Positions 23,938-35,000 of a stretch of 64,000 nucleotides of DNA are shown piece by piece. The position numbers and the translations under genes are program-made. Within the stretch, counting starts at the first letter, position 1; the number at the start of each line of letters is the position of its first letter. The stretch comes from JBELHR01 sp049607205 (GTDB lineage Bacteria > Bacteroidota > Bacteroidia > Flavobacteriales > Flavobacteriaceae): the NCBI GenBank assembly GCA_049607205.1, contig JBMYWH010000002.1, positions 1-64,000 of the forward strand. Direction: 5' to 3'. Under the pieces are notes generated by a model. The model made no database searches, had not been told where the DNA came from, and was given only the letters and a program-made list of their open reading frames with translations.

Positions 23938-24291
23938 ATGATAAAGGAAGAACAATTAAAAAAAGACTGGGAGCAAATCACGGAATTTCTCTCAAATAAA
24001 TTTGCAGATGGAGAAACACTCGATCTAGATGGAATTATCTATTTAATCGGTGTTCAAGAGCTCGGGCAAGGTCAGAGAAAATTTAAAAAGGACGAAAAAA
24101 TCAATTTGATGCACATTGCGATTTGCCGTTTATTGGAGCCTTATGGCTTTTATGAATTTGATCACTTTGACGATGATGCTTGGCCACATTACAAAGTTGT
24201 GGAGGGCTTACCTAATCTCAAAGCAGGAGAACAGACACTTCTGATGAAAGAAGCTATTGTAAAATATTTTAAAGATTCATTTAATGACTAG
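23938..24291 (+). CDS. Conserved hypothetical protein
   Basis: The 117-residue protein is soluble and acidic, with no signal peptide. A conserved-looking core GIIYLIGVQELGQGQRKFKKDEK lies at roughly 31-53. I recognise it only as a family seen in Bacteroidota genomes without a known role. It starts 55 bp from the divergent cvpA-like gene and overlaps the thioredoxin-like gene by 8 bp, so these two are probably translated together. Codon use looks like its neighbours. Confidence 0.75.
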   Translation: MIKEEQLKKDWEQITEFLSNKFADGETLDLDGIIYLIGVQELGQGQRKFKKDEKINLMHIAICRLLEPYGFYEFDHFDDDAWPHYKVVEGLPNLKAGEQTLLMKEAIVKYFKDSFND

Positions 24292-25630
24292 AAAATTAAT
24301 TCTATCACTTGTGTTGGTATTTACCGTGCTTGGACTTCAAGCCCAGCACAGTATCAAAGGAACCTTAAAGCCTTTCAAAGGTTATTCTTACGCCCTTTTA
24401 TATCAAATAGACGGTATAGAACAGCGTTTTATTGGGAATACAAGTTTGCTTAATGGAAGTTTTGAACTGAACGTGACTGCGGATCGTGAGCCGGGGATGT
24501 ATCGTGTGGTTTTTGACCTTCAAAAAGGAGTTTACTTGGATGTGTTTTACAATAAAGAAGATATCAATTTTAGCCTTGATCCTTCAAACCCTGAATTTAC
24601 CGTGCAGTTTAGCAGCTCTAAATCTAATGAGGTGTATTATAAGGCTAAATTAGCTTTGGCCATGGCCCAGAACCAACTGGACCAATTTCAAGTAGCTTAT
24701 TTAAAGGACCCTTCTGATCAGCTCAAGAGTCAATATATGGCGCAAAGAAAAGCCATGATGGAATTGGAAAAAACCTATCTCGATCAGGCTAAGGGACTCT
24801 ATTGCGAGCCTTTTGTAAAAGCATTGTTGAGAAGTAACCCTGAGGCTCCGGTAGCAACAGGTTTAGACTATCTGAATTATGTGCGCAACCACTATTTTGA
24901 TCATATAGATTTCTCAGATAAAACACTTTTGAGCTCTGATCTTTTATATAATAAAGTCTCTGACTTTATCTTCTATTTAAATTATTCAGATGATCTTTCT
25001 ATTCAATCAACTTTATATAAAAAGGGTATTTATAATGCAATGAAGTACATTGATTCCGAATCTTTTCGTGCAACGATGTTAGAACTGATTATTAGCCAAT
25101 TTGAATCTCAGGAGAATCTTGAAATGGTCGAATTTGTAGTCAGTGATTACTATGCAAAACTACCTTATGAGTTGCAGGATAATGAGTTTATTAAAGATGT
25201 TCGCGCAACCCTTGCCACTGCGGTAGGAAATAGTGCACCAGATTTTTCTTGGACAGATAAAGGACAGCAGTTTGAACTGAATGAGGTGGTCAAAGATGGG
25301 ATGACTATTTTAGTGTTTTGGTCCAGTACTTGTGGACATTGTTTGAATGACATCCCTGCACTTTATGCCTTTTTAAAGGATTATCCACAATATCAAGTGG
25401 TAGCAGTGGGCTTAGAAGAATATGATGAGGATTGGAAAGAACTAACAGCTAAAATGCCCGAGTGGCATCAAGTATATGGAGCAGGGAAGTGGGAGAATCC
25501 AATTGCCCGATCCTATAATATCATTGGAACTCCAACTTATTTCATCCTAGATACTACTGGAGTAATTCTTGCAAAGCCAGGGAATTTGGAAAATCTACAA
25601 GCTTTAATTCAAGAATCTACTGAAAACTAG
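24284..25630 (+). CDS. Exported thioredoxin-like (TlpA/redoxin) protein
   Basis: The product has 448 residues: signal peptide (1-20, ending LQAQ), a beta-rich N-terminal domain of about 100 residues of the DUF4369 type, a helical middle region, and a C-terminal thioredoxin fold (about 310-448). The redox motif is CGHC near residue 350 (WSSTCGHC), followed by a cis-Pro region GTPTYFILD near 410. This architecture is common in Bacteroidota, where such proteins act in the periplasm or at the outer membrane on disulfides. It overlaps the preceding gene by 8 bp and ends before a bidirectional terminator. Confidence 0.87.
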   Translation: MTRKLILSLVLVFTVLGLQAQHSIKGTLKPFKGYSYALLYQIDGIEQRFIGNTSLLNGSFELNVTADREPGMYRVVFDLQKGVYLDVFYNKEDINFSLDPSNPEFTVQFSSSKSNEVYYKAKLALAMAQNQLDQFQVAYLKDPSDQLKSQYMAQRKAMMELEKTYLDQAKGLYCEPFVKALLRSNPEAPVATGLDYLNYVRNHYFDHIDFSDKTLLSSDLLYNKVSDFIFYLNYSDDLSIQSTLYKKGIYNAMKYIDSESFRATMLELIISQFESQENLEMVEFVVSDYYAKLPYELQDNEFIKDVRATLATAVGNSAPDFSWTDKGQQFELNEVVKDGMTILVFWSSTCGHCLNDIPALYAFLKDYPQYQVVAVGLEEYDEDWKELTAKMPEWHQVYGAGKWENPIARSYNIIGTPTYFILDTTGVILAKPGNLENLQALIQESTEN

Positions 25631-25773
25631 AGCTTTAGGATATCCCTTTTTCTAGGGATTGCGCTCAGGCCTAGATTATTGTACCTTTGAATTATCCAAA
25701 ACGGTTAGTGTTCTATTGAATTATTTATGAAAAAGAGAAGGCATTTAGACCGTTTTGTACCTTCTAAACCCCG

Positions 25774-25812
25774 AAAAACCACTAATATTAGTTTCTTTAT
25801 TAGTGGTTTTTT
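25774..25812. terminator. Bidirectional terminator
   Basis: AAAAACCACTAAT (25774-25786) pairs with ATTAGTGGTTTTTT (25799-25812) around a 12-nt loop. T-runs on both strands let it serve the thioredoxin-like gene and the convergent yraN-like gene. The 143 bp between the former's stop and this hairpin contain no gene I can support. Confidence 0.8.
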
Positions 25813-26155
25813 ATTGCACATTTTTTAAGTGCTCGATTCGCTTTATCGAAGTCTCATATAATTTTACATGTATCAAGTCTAATCGGAATTCCTTTTGTTT
25901 TTGATTGGCTTGTAAAAAGCGATTGGCAGCCTGCTTAATTCTTGTGAGTTGTCTCGGGTCAAATGGATCTTGTAAGGGAGTTTTAGAAGAGGTCTTGACT
26001 TCAACGAAGATGATAGCTTCCTCGTTTTCCAGGATCAAATCGACCTGATAATGTCCACTTCGGTAGTTTTTTTGAAGCAGTTTCATGCCTTGCCTCAAGA
26101 GATAGTCAAGTGCGAGTTCTTCACCATAAGCTCCTATTTCATGAGGGGTTTTCAT
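25811..26155 (-). CDS. YraN family (UPF0102) protein
   Basis: The 114-residue protein has the endonuclease-like core of the family: GEELALDYLLRQG near 10-22, KNYR, DLILENEEAIIFVEVKT near 39-55, where Asp, Glu and EVKT form a PD-(D/E)XK-like site. YraN proteins resemble Holliday-junction resolvases, but their role is not established. It starts 4 bp after the LD-carboxypeptidase gene on the same strand, so the two are probably co-transcribed. Confidence 0.9.
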   Translation of the reverse strand: MKTPHEIGAYGEELALDYLLRQGMKLLQKNYRSGHYQVDLILENEEAIIFVEVKTSSKTPLQDPFDPRQLTRIKQAANRFLQANQKQKEFRLDLIHVKLYETSIKRIEHLKNVQ

Positions 26156-26159
26156 CTCA

Positions 26160-27191
26160 TTAGAGCTTGAATTTTACCGTGGATTTTCCTTTAGTATTCG
26201 CGTCTATCTTTACTTCTCTTCCTAAAATAAGAGCCATGTTGATCGGTTCATGACCTGCCGGAAAATTAAAGATAATAGGGAAATCATAGTCTTTAAGTAT
26301 ATCAAGAATCAGTTCTTCAGTAGACAAACCAAAAACCGTAGAATTGTGTTTCACTCTTGAAATATCACCTACAATTACGCCTTCACATTCCTTGAAATAC
26401 CCACGACGCTCAAGTTGACGAATCATGCGGTCTAAGTGGTATTTATATTCCCCAACTTCTTCGAAAAAAATGATTTTACCAGAAGTATCAAGATCCGTAG
26501 GAGTACCTATCTGGGTCTGCAACAAGGTGAGGTTTCCTCCTACGAGTTGTCCTTTTGCGCTTCCTTTTTTATTGTTTGGGTGTGAGGAGATTGAATAATT
26601 AGGACGTTTTCCCGTCAAGGTCTCTTTAAAGGAATTGATAGTCGCTTGAATACTGTCTTGTCCTTCTTTTAAATTACTCGCCATCATGGCATGCATGCTC
26701 TCTATACCTTGAAGATGGATCGCACTGTGTAAAGCAGTGATATCTGAATAGCCGATGAGCCACTTGGGATTTTCTTTGAATTTTGTGAAATCTAAATCAT
26801 CTACGATTCTTGCAGAACCATAGCCCCCTCTTACTGCCCAAATCGCCTTTGCACTCGGATGGTCTAAGGCCATTTGTAAGTCTTGTAGTCGCATGGCATC
26901 ACTGCCCGCAAAATGAGCTCCATCTTCAAAAACATGGGGAGCAATTTCCGCTCGAAGCCCCCAAGATTCTAGAAGTTTGACTGCTTCAAATACAGGGTCT
27001 TTGCTGTGAACAATTCCAGCTGGCGCTACTAGAAGTACTAAATCTCCTTTTTTTAGATAATCTGGATGGGTCAATCGAGTTATAGGCATGATTTCAAAGT
27101 CTAGAAGTTTCTTCATATCTCGCTGAGCTTGAGTCATAGTTGTAGACCATAACAGTCCAAAAAACAAAAAAACACTTGTTGGTCTCAGCAT
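26160..27191 (-). CDS. S66 family LD-carboxypeptidase
   Basis: The product has 343 residues with a signal peptide (ending TQAQ near residue 22). The family elements are in order: LLVAPAGI near 52-59, the nucleophile turn RGGYGSARI near 119-127, IFFEEVGEYKYHLDRM near 233-248 with the Glu, and the His in FPAGHEPINMALILG near 310-324. This is the Ser-Glu-His triad of LdcA-type enzymes, which trim the D-Ala from tetrapeptides of peptidoglycan during recycling; the signal peptide suggests a periplasmic form. Divergent from metG. Confidence 0.88.
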   Translation of the reverse strand: MLRPTSVFLFFGLLWSTTMTQAQRDMKKLLDFEIMPITRLTHPDYLKKGDLVLLVAPAGIVHSKDPVFEAVKLLESWGLRAEIAPHVFEDGAHFAGSDAMRLQDLQMALDHPSAKAIWAVRGGYGSARIVDDLDFTKFKENPKWLIGYSDITALHSAIHLQGIESMHAMMASNLKEGQDSIQATINSFKETLTGKRPNYSISSHPNNKKGSAKGQLVGGNLTLLQTQIGTPTDLDTSGKIIFFEEVGEYKYHLDRMIRQLERRGYFKECEGVIVGDISRVKHNSTVFGLSTEELILDILKDYDFPIIFNFPAGHEPINMALILGREVKIDANTKGKSTVKFKL

Positions 27192-27312
27192 AAGGGAGTA
27201 ATTTGAGCTAAAATTATTAAAATCCCGTCATTTTCAAATCAAAAACTAGATTTATTCTTAATTTTGCACTTTATTAAAGATAACGAAATTAAGTCTCAAT
27301 AGATTGTACTGT

Positions 27313-29370
27313 ATGGACACTAAAAGATATACTATTACCGCAGCCCTTCCTTATACGAATGGACCTGTACACATCGGACATTTAGCAGGTGTTTATGTTC
27401 CTGCCGATATTTACTCACGCTACCTCAGAGGTAAAGGCCATGATGTGGCTTATATCTGTGGGTCGGATGAACATGGAGTGCCGATTACTATTAAAGCAAA
27501 AAAAGAAGGCGTTAGCCCTCAAGACGTGGTTGATAAATACCACGGAATCATAAAAAAATCTTTTGCAGATTTCGGAATCTCATTTGATAATTACTCAAGA
27601 ACAACGGCGCCAATTCACCACGATACGGCTTCTGATTTTTTCAAGAAACTCTATGAAGATGGAAAGTTTATCGAAGAGACTACTGAGCAGTTATACGATG
27701 AGGAAGCTGGACAGTTTCTAGCCGATCGTTTTGTGATAGGGACCTGCCCTAAATGTGGAAACCCGGAATCTTATGGGGATCAATGTGAAAAATGTGGAAC
27801 TTCTCACAATGCAACGGATTTAATAGATCCTAAAAGTGCTATTACAGGAAACGTTCCTACACTTAAGGAAACCACACACTGGTTCCTTCCTTTGGATCAA
27901 TACGAGAGCTTTTTAAAAGAGTGGATTCTCGAAGGTCATAAAGACGATTGGAAACCGAATGTATACGGTCAAGTGAAATCATGGGTAGACGATGGTTTAA
28001 GACCTCGCGCGGTAACTCGTGATTTAGATTGGGGAATTCCTGTTCCAGTGAAAGGTGCCGAGGGTAAAGTACTCTATGTATGGTTTGATGCACCTATTGG
28101 ATATATTTCCTCTACTAAGGAATGGGCAGAGGCTCAAGGAAAGGATTGGGAACCGTATTGGAAGGATGAAAACACGGAGTTAGTACACTTTATCGGGAAG
28201 GATAATATTGTATTCCACTGTATTATTTTTCCAGCCATGCTTAAAGCACATGGAGATTATATCTTGCCAACCAATGTACCAGCGAATGAGTTTTTGAACC
28301 TGGAAGGGGAGAAGTTGTCTACTTCAAAAAACTGGGCGGTTTGGTTGCATGAATATCTAGAAGAATTCCCAGAAAAGCAAGATGTATTGCGTTATGCACT
28401 TACTTCAAATGCTCCTGAGACTAAAGATAATGACTTCACTTGGAAAGATTTCCAGGCGAGAAACAATAATGAATTAGTGGCCATATTTGGAAACTTCATC
28501 AACCGTGTGGTAGTGCTTTCACAGAAGTATTATCAAGGAATTGTCCCTAGCCCAGGTGAGCTTACAGATCTTGATGAAGAGACCTTGGAACAAATTACCA
28601 AGTACCCTCTGATCATTGCCCGTTCTATCGAGCGTTATAGATTTAGAGAAGCCTTATCTGAACTGATGAACTTAGCCCGATTAGGGAATAAGTACTTAGC
28701 AGATCAAGAACCTTGGAAACTGGTTAAGACTGATCTTGCACGTGTGGAGACCATCATGTATATAGCCCTTCAAATTGCTGGAGCTTTAGCGGTGTTGTCC
28801 GAGCCTTTCTTACCTTTTACATCAGATAAATTAAAGGGAATGTTGAACTTGAATCCTGAGCTTACTTGGGATGCGGTGAATACCGAAGCCGTATTGATTC
28901 CATCGGGACATCAAATTAACAAGGCGACCTTATTGTTTGAAAAAATTGACGATGCTGCGATTCAAATACAGATTGATAAACTAGAAGCATCTAAAAAGGC
29001 TAATGAAGCTGCTAATAAAGTAGCCGAGCCTCAGAAGGAGACTATTTCTTTTGAAGATTTCGGTAAAATGGATATCCGTTCAGGAACCATATTAGAAGCT
29101 GAAAAAATGCCTAAGGCAAAAAAATTACTTGTTCTAAAAGTAGATACAGGAATTGACGTTCGTACCATAGTCTCTGGAATTGCAGAGTACTTCACTCCTG
29201 AAGAAGTGGTTGGAAAACGCGTGAGTGTCCTGGTAAACCTTGCTCCTCGTAAATTAAGAGGTGTAGAGTCTCAAGGGATGATCCTAATGGCAGAAACTGC
29301 CGAAGGTGGATTAGCTTTCGTGAAAGCGGATGAAGATTTTGAGGTAGCCAACGGAGAACAAGTTTCTTAA
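27313..29370 (+). CDS. metG: Methionyl-tRNA synthetase
   Basis: The product has 685 residues from the ATG at 27313; an upstream in-frame ATG at 27304 adds only three residues. Class I motifs are HIGH (HIGH at residues 20-23) and KLSTSK (near 340-345, the KMSKS equivalent). A zinc knuckle has CPKC and CEKC (near residues 143-162). The C-terminal EMAPII/Trbp111-like tRNA-binding domain spans about 575-685, as in dimeric long-form MetG. It charges tRNA-Met in the cytosol. A TAATTTTG -7-like element lies at 27259-27266. Confidence 0.96.
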   Translation: MDTKRYTITAALPYTNGPVHIGHLAGVYVPADIYSRYLRGKGHDVAYICGSDEHGVPITIKAKKEGVSPQDVVDKYHGIIKKSFADFGISFDNYSRTTAPIHHDTASDFFKKLYEDGKFIEETTEQLYDEEAGQFLADRFVIGTCPKCGNPESYGDQCEKCGTSHNATDLIDPKSAITGNVPTLKETTHWFLPLDQYESFLKEWILEGHKDDWKPNVYGQVKSWVDDGLRPRAVTRDLDWGIPVPVKGAEGKVLYVWFDAPIGYISSTKEWAEAQGKDWEPYWKDENTELVHFIGKDNIVFHCIIFPAMLKAHGDYILPTNVPANEFLNLEGEKLSTSKNWAVWLHEYLEEFPEKQDVLRYALTSNAPETKDNDFTWKDFQARNNNELVAIFGNFINRVVVLSQKYYQGIVPSPGELTDLDEETLEQITKYPLIIARSIERYRFREALSELMNLARLGNKYLADQEPWKLVKTDLARVETIMYIALQIAGALAVLSEPFLPFTSDKLKGMLNLNPELTWDAVNTEAVLIPSGHQINKATLLFEKIDDAAIQIQIDKLEASKKANEAANKVAEPQKETISFEDFGKMDIRSGTILEAEKMPKAKKLLVLKVDTGIDVRTIVSGIAEYFTPEEVVGKRVSVLVNLAPRKLRGVESQGMILMAETAEGGLAFVKADEDFEVANGEQVS

Positions 29371-29374
29371 ACCA

Positions 29375-31492
29375 ATGCAAAAAGCAGACTTTATTATACA
29401 GCATACCGGCTTGTCCGGTATAGCTGTTGAAAACACCTTGTCCTTATTGGACCAGGACTGTAGTATCCCTTTCATCGCTCGCTACCGTAAGGAGCGCACA
29501 GGAGGTTTGGATGAGGTGGCTCTGTCACAAATTGTCAAATCCTCTAAGTCTTATGAAGACCTGGAAAAGCGCCGTGAAAGTATCTTAAAGACCTTGACCA
29601 CAGACGGATTCTTGACCGATGAACTAGCAAGTAAATTAAAACAAGCTGGAACTCTTGGCAGCTTAGAAGATCTATATCTTCCCTTTAAAAAGAAACGCAA
29701 GACTAAGGCTTCGCAAGCACGTGAATTAGGGCTTGAGCCTTTAGCGCGGATCTTGATGTCAGGGAATTTTAAGGACTTTGACCAGACCATACATAATATA
29801 ACCAAAGGAAAGATCTCTCAAAAAGAGGCTCTCGACGGCGTACAACACATCATGGCGGAATGGTTTTCTGAGCGCATCAATTTCAGAAACCAACTTCGTA
29901 GTCAACTCTCTCGAGGGGTATTTGTATCTAAGGTTGTTAAGAAAAAGCAAGAAGAGGAAAAGGCACGAGTTTTCAAGGATTATTTTGACTATGAAGAACC
30001 GATTTCTCGCATGCCATCTCATAGAGTTCTCGCAACTTTTAGAGGGGCCTCAGAAGGGTTTTTAAAGATTGGAATTCAAATCGATGTGGATCGCTATGTC
30101 GACTATATGTGTGATCGTTTGATTCGTTCCAATGGGCCAGAGGCTGAGTTGATCGAAAAAGCGGCTACAGATGCTTATAAACGCTTAATGTTTCCAAGTC
30201 TTGAAAAAGAAGTCTTACAACAAGTAAAAGAAAAGGCCGATGAGGTCGCGATCAAGGTTTTTGGAACCAATCTCGAACAACTGTTATTAGCCGCTCCTCT
30301 TGGACAGAAACGCATATTGGCTATTGATCCGGGATTCAGAACCGGATGTAAAGTCGTTTGCTTAGATGCCCAAGGGAATCTATTAAACAATGAAACCGTG
30401 TTTCCTCACGCTCCGCAGCGTCAAGGGACTCAGGCGAGTGCCAAATTAAAGAATTTGGTAGAGTCCTATAAAATTGAGGCCATCGCAATAGGTAACGGAA
30501 CCGCAGCTCGAGAGACTGAGAATTGGGTGAAACAATCGTATTTACCTTCTTCAGTGGAAGTGTTTATGGTCAATGAGGCAGGAGCTTCGATCTATTCAGC
30601 CTCCAAGATTGCTCGAGAGGAATTTCCCAATTATGACATCACCGTAAGAGGTGCTGTTTCTATTGGTAGACGACTGGCTGATCCTTTAGCGGAATTGGTA
30701 AAAATTGATGCCAAAAGTATCGGAGTAGGGCAGTATCAACATGATGTAGACCAGAATTTATTGCAAGATGAACTCACCGCAGTGGTGTCGCATTGTGTGA
30801 ATAAGGTTGGGGTAAACCTCAATACAGCCTCTAAATCTCTCTTAGAACAAGTATCGGGTATAGGTCCTAAACTCGCGGAAAACATCGTAAATTTCCGAAA
30901 AGAAAATGGAGCTTTTGCCTCAAGAGCCGCACTTAAAAGAGTACCTCGTTTAGGGGCCAAAGCCTTTGAACAAGCTGCAGCTTTCCTTAGAGTACCTAAC
31001 AGTAAAAACAGTTTAGACAATTCTGCTGTACACCCTGAATCCTATGGTATCGTCAAAAAGATGGCGGAATCCTTAGGAATTTCTCAGGGGGATTTAATTG
31101 GAAATTCAGCAGCTATAGCTCAATTAAAAGCTCTGGACTTTATAGATGATTCGGTTGGACTTCCTACGATTAATGATATTTTAAAGGAACTGAAAAAACC
31201 AGGAGTTGACCCTCGTGAAAAAGCGGTTGCCTTTTCTTTTGATGCTTCGATTTCAAAAATTGAAGATCTCAAAATAGGGATGGAGCTTCCGGGTATTATA
31301 AACAACATCACCAACTTCGGATGTTTTGTAGATATAGGGATCAAGCAAAGTGGTTTGGTACATATCTCTCGAATTTCCAAGGCTTTTATTCGTGATATCA
31401 ACGAGCATGTAAAGCTTGGAGATCATGTTAAAGTGATGGTGGATTCTGTAGATATACAGCGCAAGAGAATTCAACTGGTAATGGACTTTTAA
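29375..31492 (+). CDS. tex: Tex family RNA-binding protein
   Basis: The product has 705 residues with the standard Tex order: N-terminal helical region, YqgF-like RNase H fold domain in the middle (ILAIDPGFRTGCKV near 314-327), helix-hairpin-helix region (SGIGPKLAENIVNF near 491-504) and a C-terminal S1 domain (about 635-705). Tex is a conserved cytosolic nucleic-acid-binding protein affecting transcription; its exact role is open. It starts 5 bp after metG and precedes the formyl-THF cyclo-ligase gene by 3 bp, forming a compact operon. Confidence 0.95.
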   Translation: MQKADFIIQHTGLSGIAVENTLSLLDQDCSIPFIARYRKERTGGLDEVALSQIVKSSKSYEDLEKRRESILKTLTTDGFLTDELASKLKQAGTLGSLEDLYLPFKKKRKTKASQARELGLEPLARILMSGNFKDFDQTIHNITKGKISQKEALDGVQHIMAEWFSERINFRNQLRSQLSRGVFVSKVVKKKQEEEKARVFKDYFDYEEPISRMPSHRVLATFRGASEGFLKIGIQIDVDRYVDYMCDRLIRSNGPEAELIEKAATDAYKRLMFPSLEKEVLQQVKEKADEVAIKVFGTNLEQLLLAAPLGQKRILAIDPGFRTGCKVVCLDAQGNLLNNETVFPHAPQRQGTQASAKLKNLVESYKIEAIAIGNGTAARETENWVKQSYLPSSVEVFMVNEAGASIYSASKIAREEFPNYDITVRGAVSIGRRLADPLAELVKIDAKSIGVGQYQHDVDQNLLQDELTAVVSHCVNKVGVNLNTASKSLLEQVSGIGPKLAENIVNFRKENGAFASRAALKRVPRLGAKAFEQAAAFLRVPNSKNSLDNSAVHPESYGIVKKMAESLGISQGDLIGNSAAIAQLKALDFIDDSVGLPTINDILKELKKPGVDPREKAVAFSFDASISKIEDLKIGMELPGIINNITNFGCFVDIGIKQSGLVHISRISKAFIRDINEHVKLGDHVKVMVDSVDIQRKRIQLVMDF

Positions 31493-31495
31493 ACC

Positions 31496-32050
31496 ATGGA
31501 AAAACAAGCCTTGAGATCCCTGTATAAAAACTTACGTCAATCTCTTTCTAAACAAGAGTTTGACAACAGACAGCAGCAGGTATTTCAAGGTTTAACCTCT
31601 TTTTTACAAGCCCACCCAAGAATCAAAAACATTCATAGCTTCATCAGTATAGAGCGCTTTAATGAAATTCAGATCGAGAAGTTCTGGACAGCAGATTTTC
31701 AATTTATCGTACCGAAAACGGACTTTGCAAACCGCAATATGTCCCATTACTATGTGAATGAAAACTTAGTGCTGGATAAAAGCTCCTATGGAATTTTAGA
31801 ACCTAGTGCCGGAGATCTGGCCTCAATTGATGCTATAGACTTGGTACTGGTACCTCTTCTGGCTTATGATCAAAATAAAATGCGTGTAGGTTATGGAAAG
31901 GGATTCTATGACGGTTTCATTGCCCAGCTTCCACCTACTTGCATCACCCTAGGCCTTTCTCTCTTTCCTCCAGAAAAAAACGCGATCCAGGGCATAGAAG
32001 CTCATGATCGCGCCTTAGATTTCGTATTGAGTCCTTCAGGACTTATTTAG
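31496..32050 (+). CDS. 5-formyltetrahydrofolate cyclo-ligase
   Basis: The 184-residue cytosolic enzyme converts 5-formyl-THF to 5,10-methenyl-THF with ATP. The signature is GYGKGFYDGF near residues 131-140, with LRSLYKNLRQSL at the N-terminus for phosphate binding. The length fits the family. It is the last gene of the metG-tex run; its end overlaps the convergent cytochrome c biogenesis gene by 8 bp. Confidence 0.92.
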   Translation: MEKQALRSLYKNLRQSLSKQEFDNRQQQVFQGLTSFLQAHPRIKNIHSFISIERFNEIQIEKFWTADFQFIVPKTDFANRNMSHYYVNENLVLDKSSYGILEPSAGDLASIDAIDLVLVPLLAYDQNKMRVGYGKGFYDGFIAQLPPTCITLGLSLFPPEKNAIQGIEAHDRALDFVLSPSGLI

Positions 32051-35000
32051 TTTTTTTTCGCTGTAAGACTTTATAGCCGCTATAGAGTATCAATGCTAAT
32101 TGTAAAGCCGCTACCACATAAACGAATTTAGGAATGGGAACTGGATCCCCAGAGGCATAAGAATGCAAACCTGAGAGATAGTAATTCACCCCAAAAGAAG
32201 TCATGATAATCGACCAGAAGGCTATGACACTAGCTGTGTTTAGGGTATAGCGATTTGCTAGCTTAGGGATGAACCTTAGGTGTAGCACAATGGCGTATAC
32301 AATGATGGAAATAAGTGCCCAAGTTTCTTTAGGATCCCATGCCCAGTAACGTCCCCAAGATTCATTAGCCCAGACCCCTCCTAGGAAGGTTCCAACTGAT
32401 AAAGTAAATAAGCCGATTGTCATGGACATCTCGTTGATATAAGTCAATTCTTTAATCTTAGTCTCGATAATTTTGCCGTGAGTCCCATCTTGAAAAAGAC
32501 TTAAAATCAGGGCCATCAATCCGAGTACCGCAGAAAGCGCAAGAGGCGCATAACTACTAACAATGGTGGCCACATGTACCTTGAGCCAATAAGATTTCAG
32601 TACCGGCATTAAGTTAGTAATTTCAGGCGAGAGCCAATCCAGCCAACTTACAAATAATAGAGCTCCTGTAAATAAGGATGCCAGTGGAAGGGCAAAATCC
32701 GATTTTTTATAAACCAAGAGTCCACAGAGATTCAAACACCAGGCCACAAAAATTAACATCTCATAACCATTACTCCAAGGAGCGTGTCCGGAAATATACC
32801 ACCTTAAGATAAGGTTGGCAGTAAAGCATAAGAAACTGATCAAGATTAGAACCACCACGAGATCCCAGAGTCCTAGGACAACTTTGGTTTGTTTGAATAT
32901 TTTAACAATGGCTAGTATAAGCATTAAGAGTCCTAGGGTGAAATACACTTGAAAGAGCCAAAAATTTAAGTTGACTTTATTGTAAAACAGTTCCGCTTCT
33001 AATTGCTCAGGACTTGGAATAATATCAGCGCCTAGTATATTTTGATAGGATTGAATATAACCGATCTTTTCAATCGCCCCTTGGTAGTTTTCTTGGATTA
33101 AATCATTGAAATAACTCGGTATAACTTCTCTTGCAAATGCACCGTCTTCTGGGTCAAAATCTCTGAAGTCATGGGTGTAACTATACCAAGTTTGATTTTC
33201 ATCGAGTTTATTAGGGAAGATCTTTAAGTAGTTTCCACTGAATAAATTATAAAGTATGTTGAAACGTTCATCCACTTTCAAGATTTCCTTATCAAAAGTA
33301 TTTCGCATAGAAGGTACCTTTTGATTAGCCTCTTCTACTTCTTGGGCAAAGCGATAATTACCGGTCTGATCTAAAAAGGAGGCAAAGGCCACCAAACCAT
33401 TTTCTCCTGGATTCAGTACCTCTTCAAATTCAGAAAGCGCTTCAAAATCTACTTTAATCAAAGGAATGAACTGCCATATCTGAGGCATCAGGTGAACCCC
33501 AAGAAATACTTGGTCAACATTGAGTCTCAAATCCCCTTCTGAAGAAGGGTAAGAAAAGTAGTTTTTTCGAGATATCTTTCTAACAAACTCAGAAGCTAAG
33601 GTGTTGATGGGTTTAATTCGACCATCTAAATCCTGAACAAGAGTTCTTCCAAATATTTCAGCTTGGTACATGTCGATGTCTTGACTTATCACTAACTGAG
33701 GGATTTCAGGAAGGGTCTCAGGACTGTTTTGGCCATGGGCAGTAAGGGTAAAAAACAATGCGATTATAGCCCCAGCCTTAGTTGATTTCTTTTGTAATTT
33801 ATTGAGCTTTTTACCCAGCAAGCTAAAACGAGAAGACTTGCTAAACAGGGTAAAGAACATTCCAATTCCCATCAGAAGATAGCCTAGATAATTTAATAGA
33901 CTTCCCAACCTATCGTGATTAACCGAGAGTATCGTTCCGAGTTCATCGGTGTCATAAGAGGCTTGAAAAAACCGAAACCCTTTATAGTCAAGGACATGGT
34001 TCATATAGATCCTGAAAGGAATACGCTCTTCACCGTCGATAACCACCACTTCACTGGCATAGCTCGAAGGACTTTCGGATCCTGGATAGCGTTCGAGTTG
34101 AAAGTCTTCCAAGGCAATGGAGAATGGGGTCTGTACCGCAGCGGCTCCATAAGAAAGTACGAGCGTTTGTTCCTCCCCTAAATCCACTCGATGGTGTATA
34201 GGAAGGAATCCTTCTCGATATAAAATATTGACTTCTTGCGACTTTCCACGGAAGTCCACCTTCACAATAAGGGCATCGTCTTTAGTTTGATCATTGTTAT
34301 ATCCATCGGATTCACTACTTAAAACAAAGCTTCCCGAAGGATTGAAATTAGTGGGAACAAAGGAAAAATCTCCTGAGCGATACAAGGTGTTCAATCCTAT
34401 ATCATAGGTGTCACCACCTTCTAAACGACCTGCTTCTTGACTGGCCATTTTGAAAAAATCTATGGGATGTGGCGTTTGAAGTCGGAAAAGCCCATCGACT
34501 TCTACGAAGTTGATAATCTCGGGATTACCAGATTCAAAACCAAGTAAGTGCCCGTGTTCTCCAATGCGTTCTATCTCACCTTTTTCTAGATAGAGGGTAT
34601 TCCTTCCTTGACCAGTAGAGACCACTACGGTCAGTAGTTCATTTCCAGCTTCATCATCGACTACTTCAGGGACGGCATCCATAATATAATCCACATAACT
34701 TATGATGAGTTCTTCTCCGTTGAGGTCTATGGTCTGTTCAAAGTTATTATTAGAAATCGGTGAAAAGGCTTTCTTGAGGCTGGCCTTGATTTCTTGATCT
34801 CCTTTTAAATAGGTTGCGTTTAAGAATTTGGTATTAGAAATTACGATGTTGGATTGAGCTCCTTCGCGAATCCTCATGATTCCTCCATAGGAGAAATAAC
34901 GTGTAATTCCAGATCCGATCAGAATAATGATAAAGGAGATATGGAAAAGTAAAATGGGCCATTTACGCTTGTTTAAGAGCTTGTATTTAAAAATATTCGC

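Noticed and set aside
25727..25828. 33-codon plus-strand frame after the thioredoxin-like gene
   Set aside because: It runs through the terminator hairpin at 25774-25812 and ends in the convergent gene.
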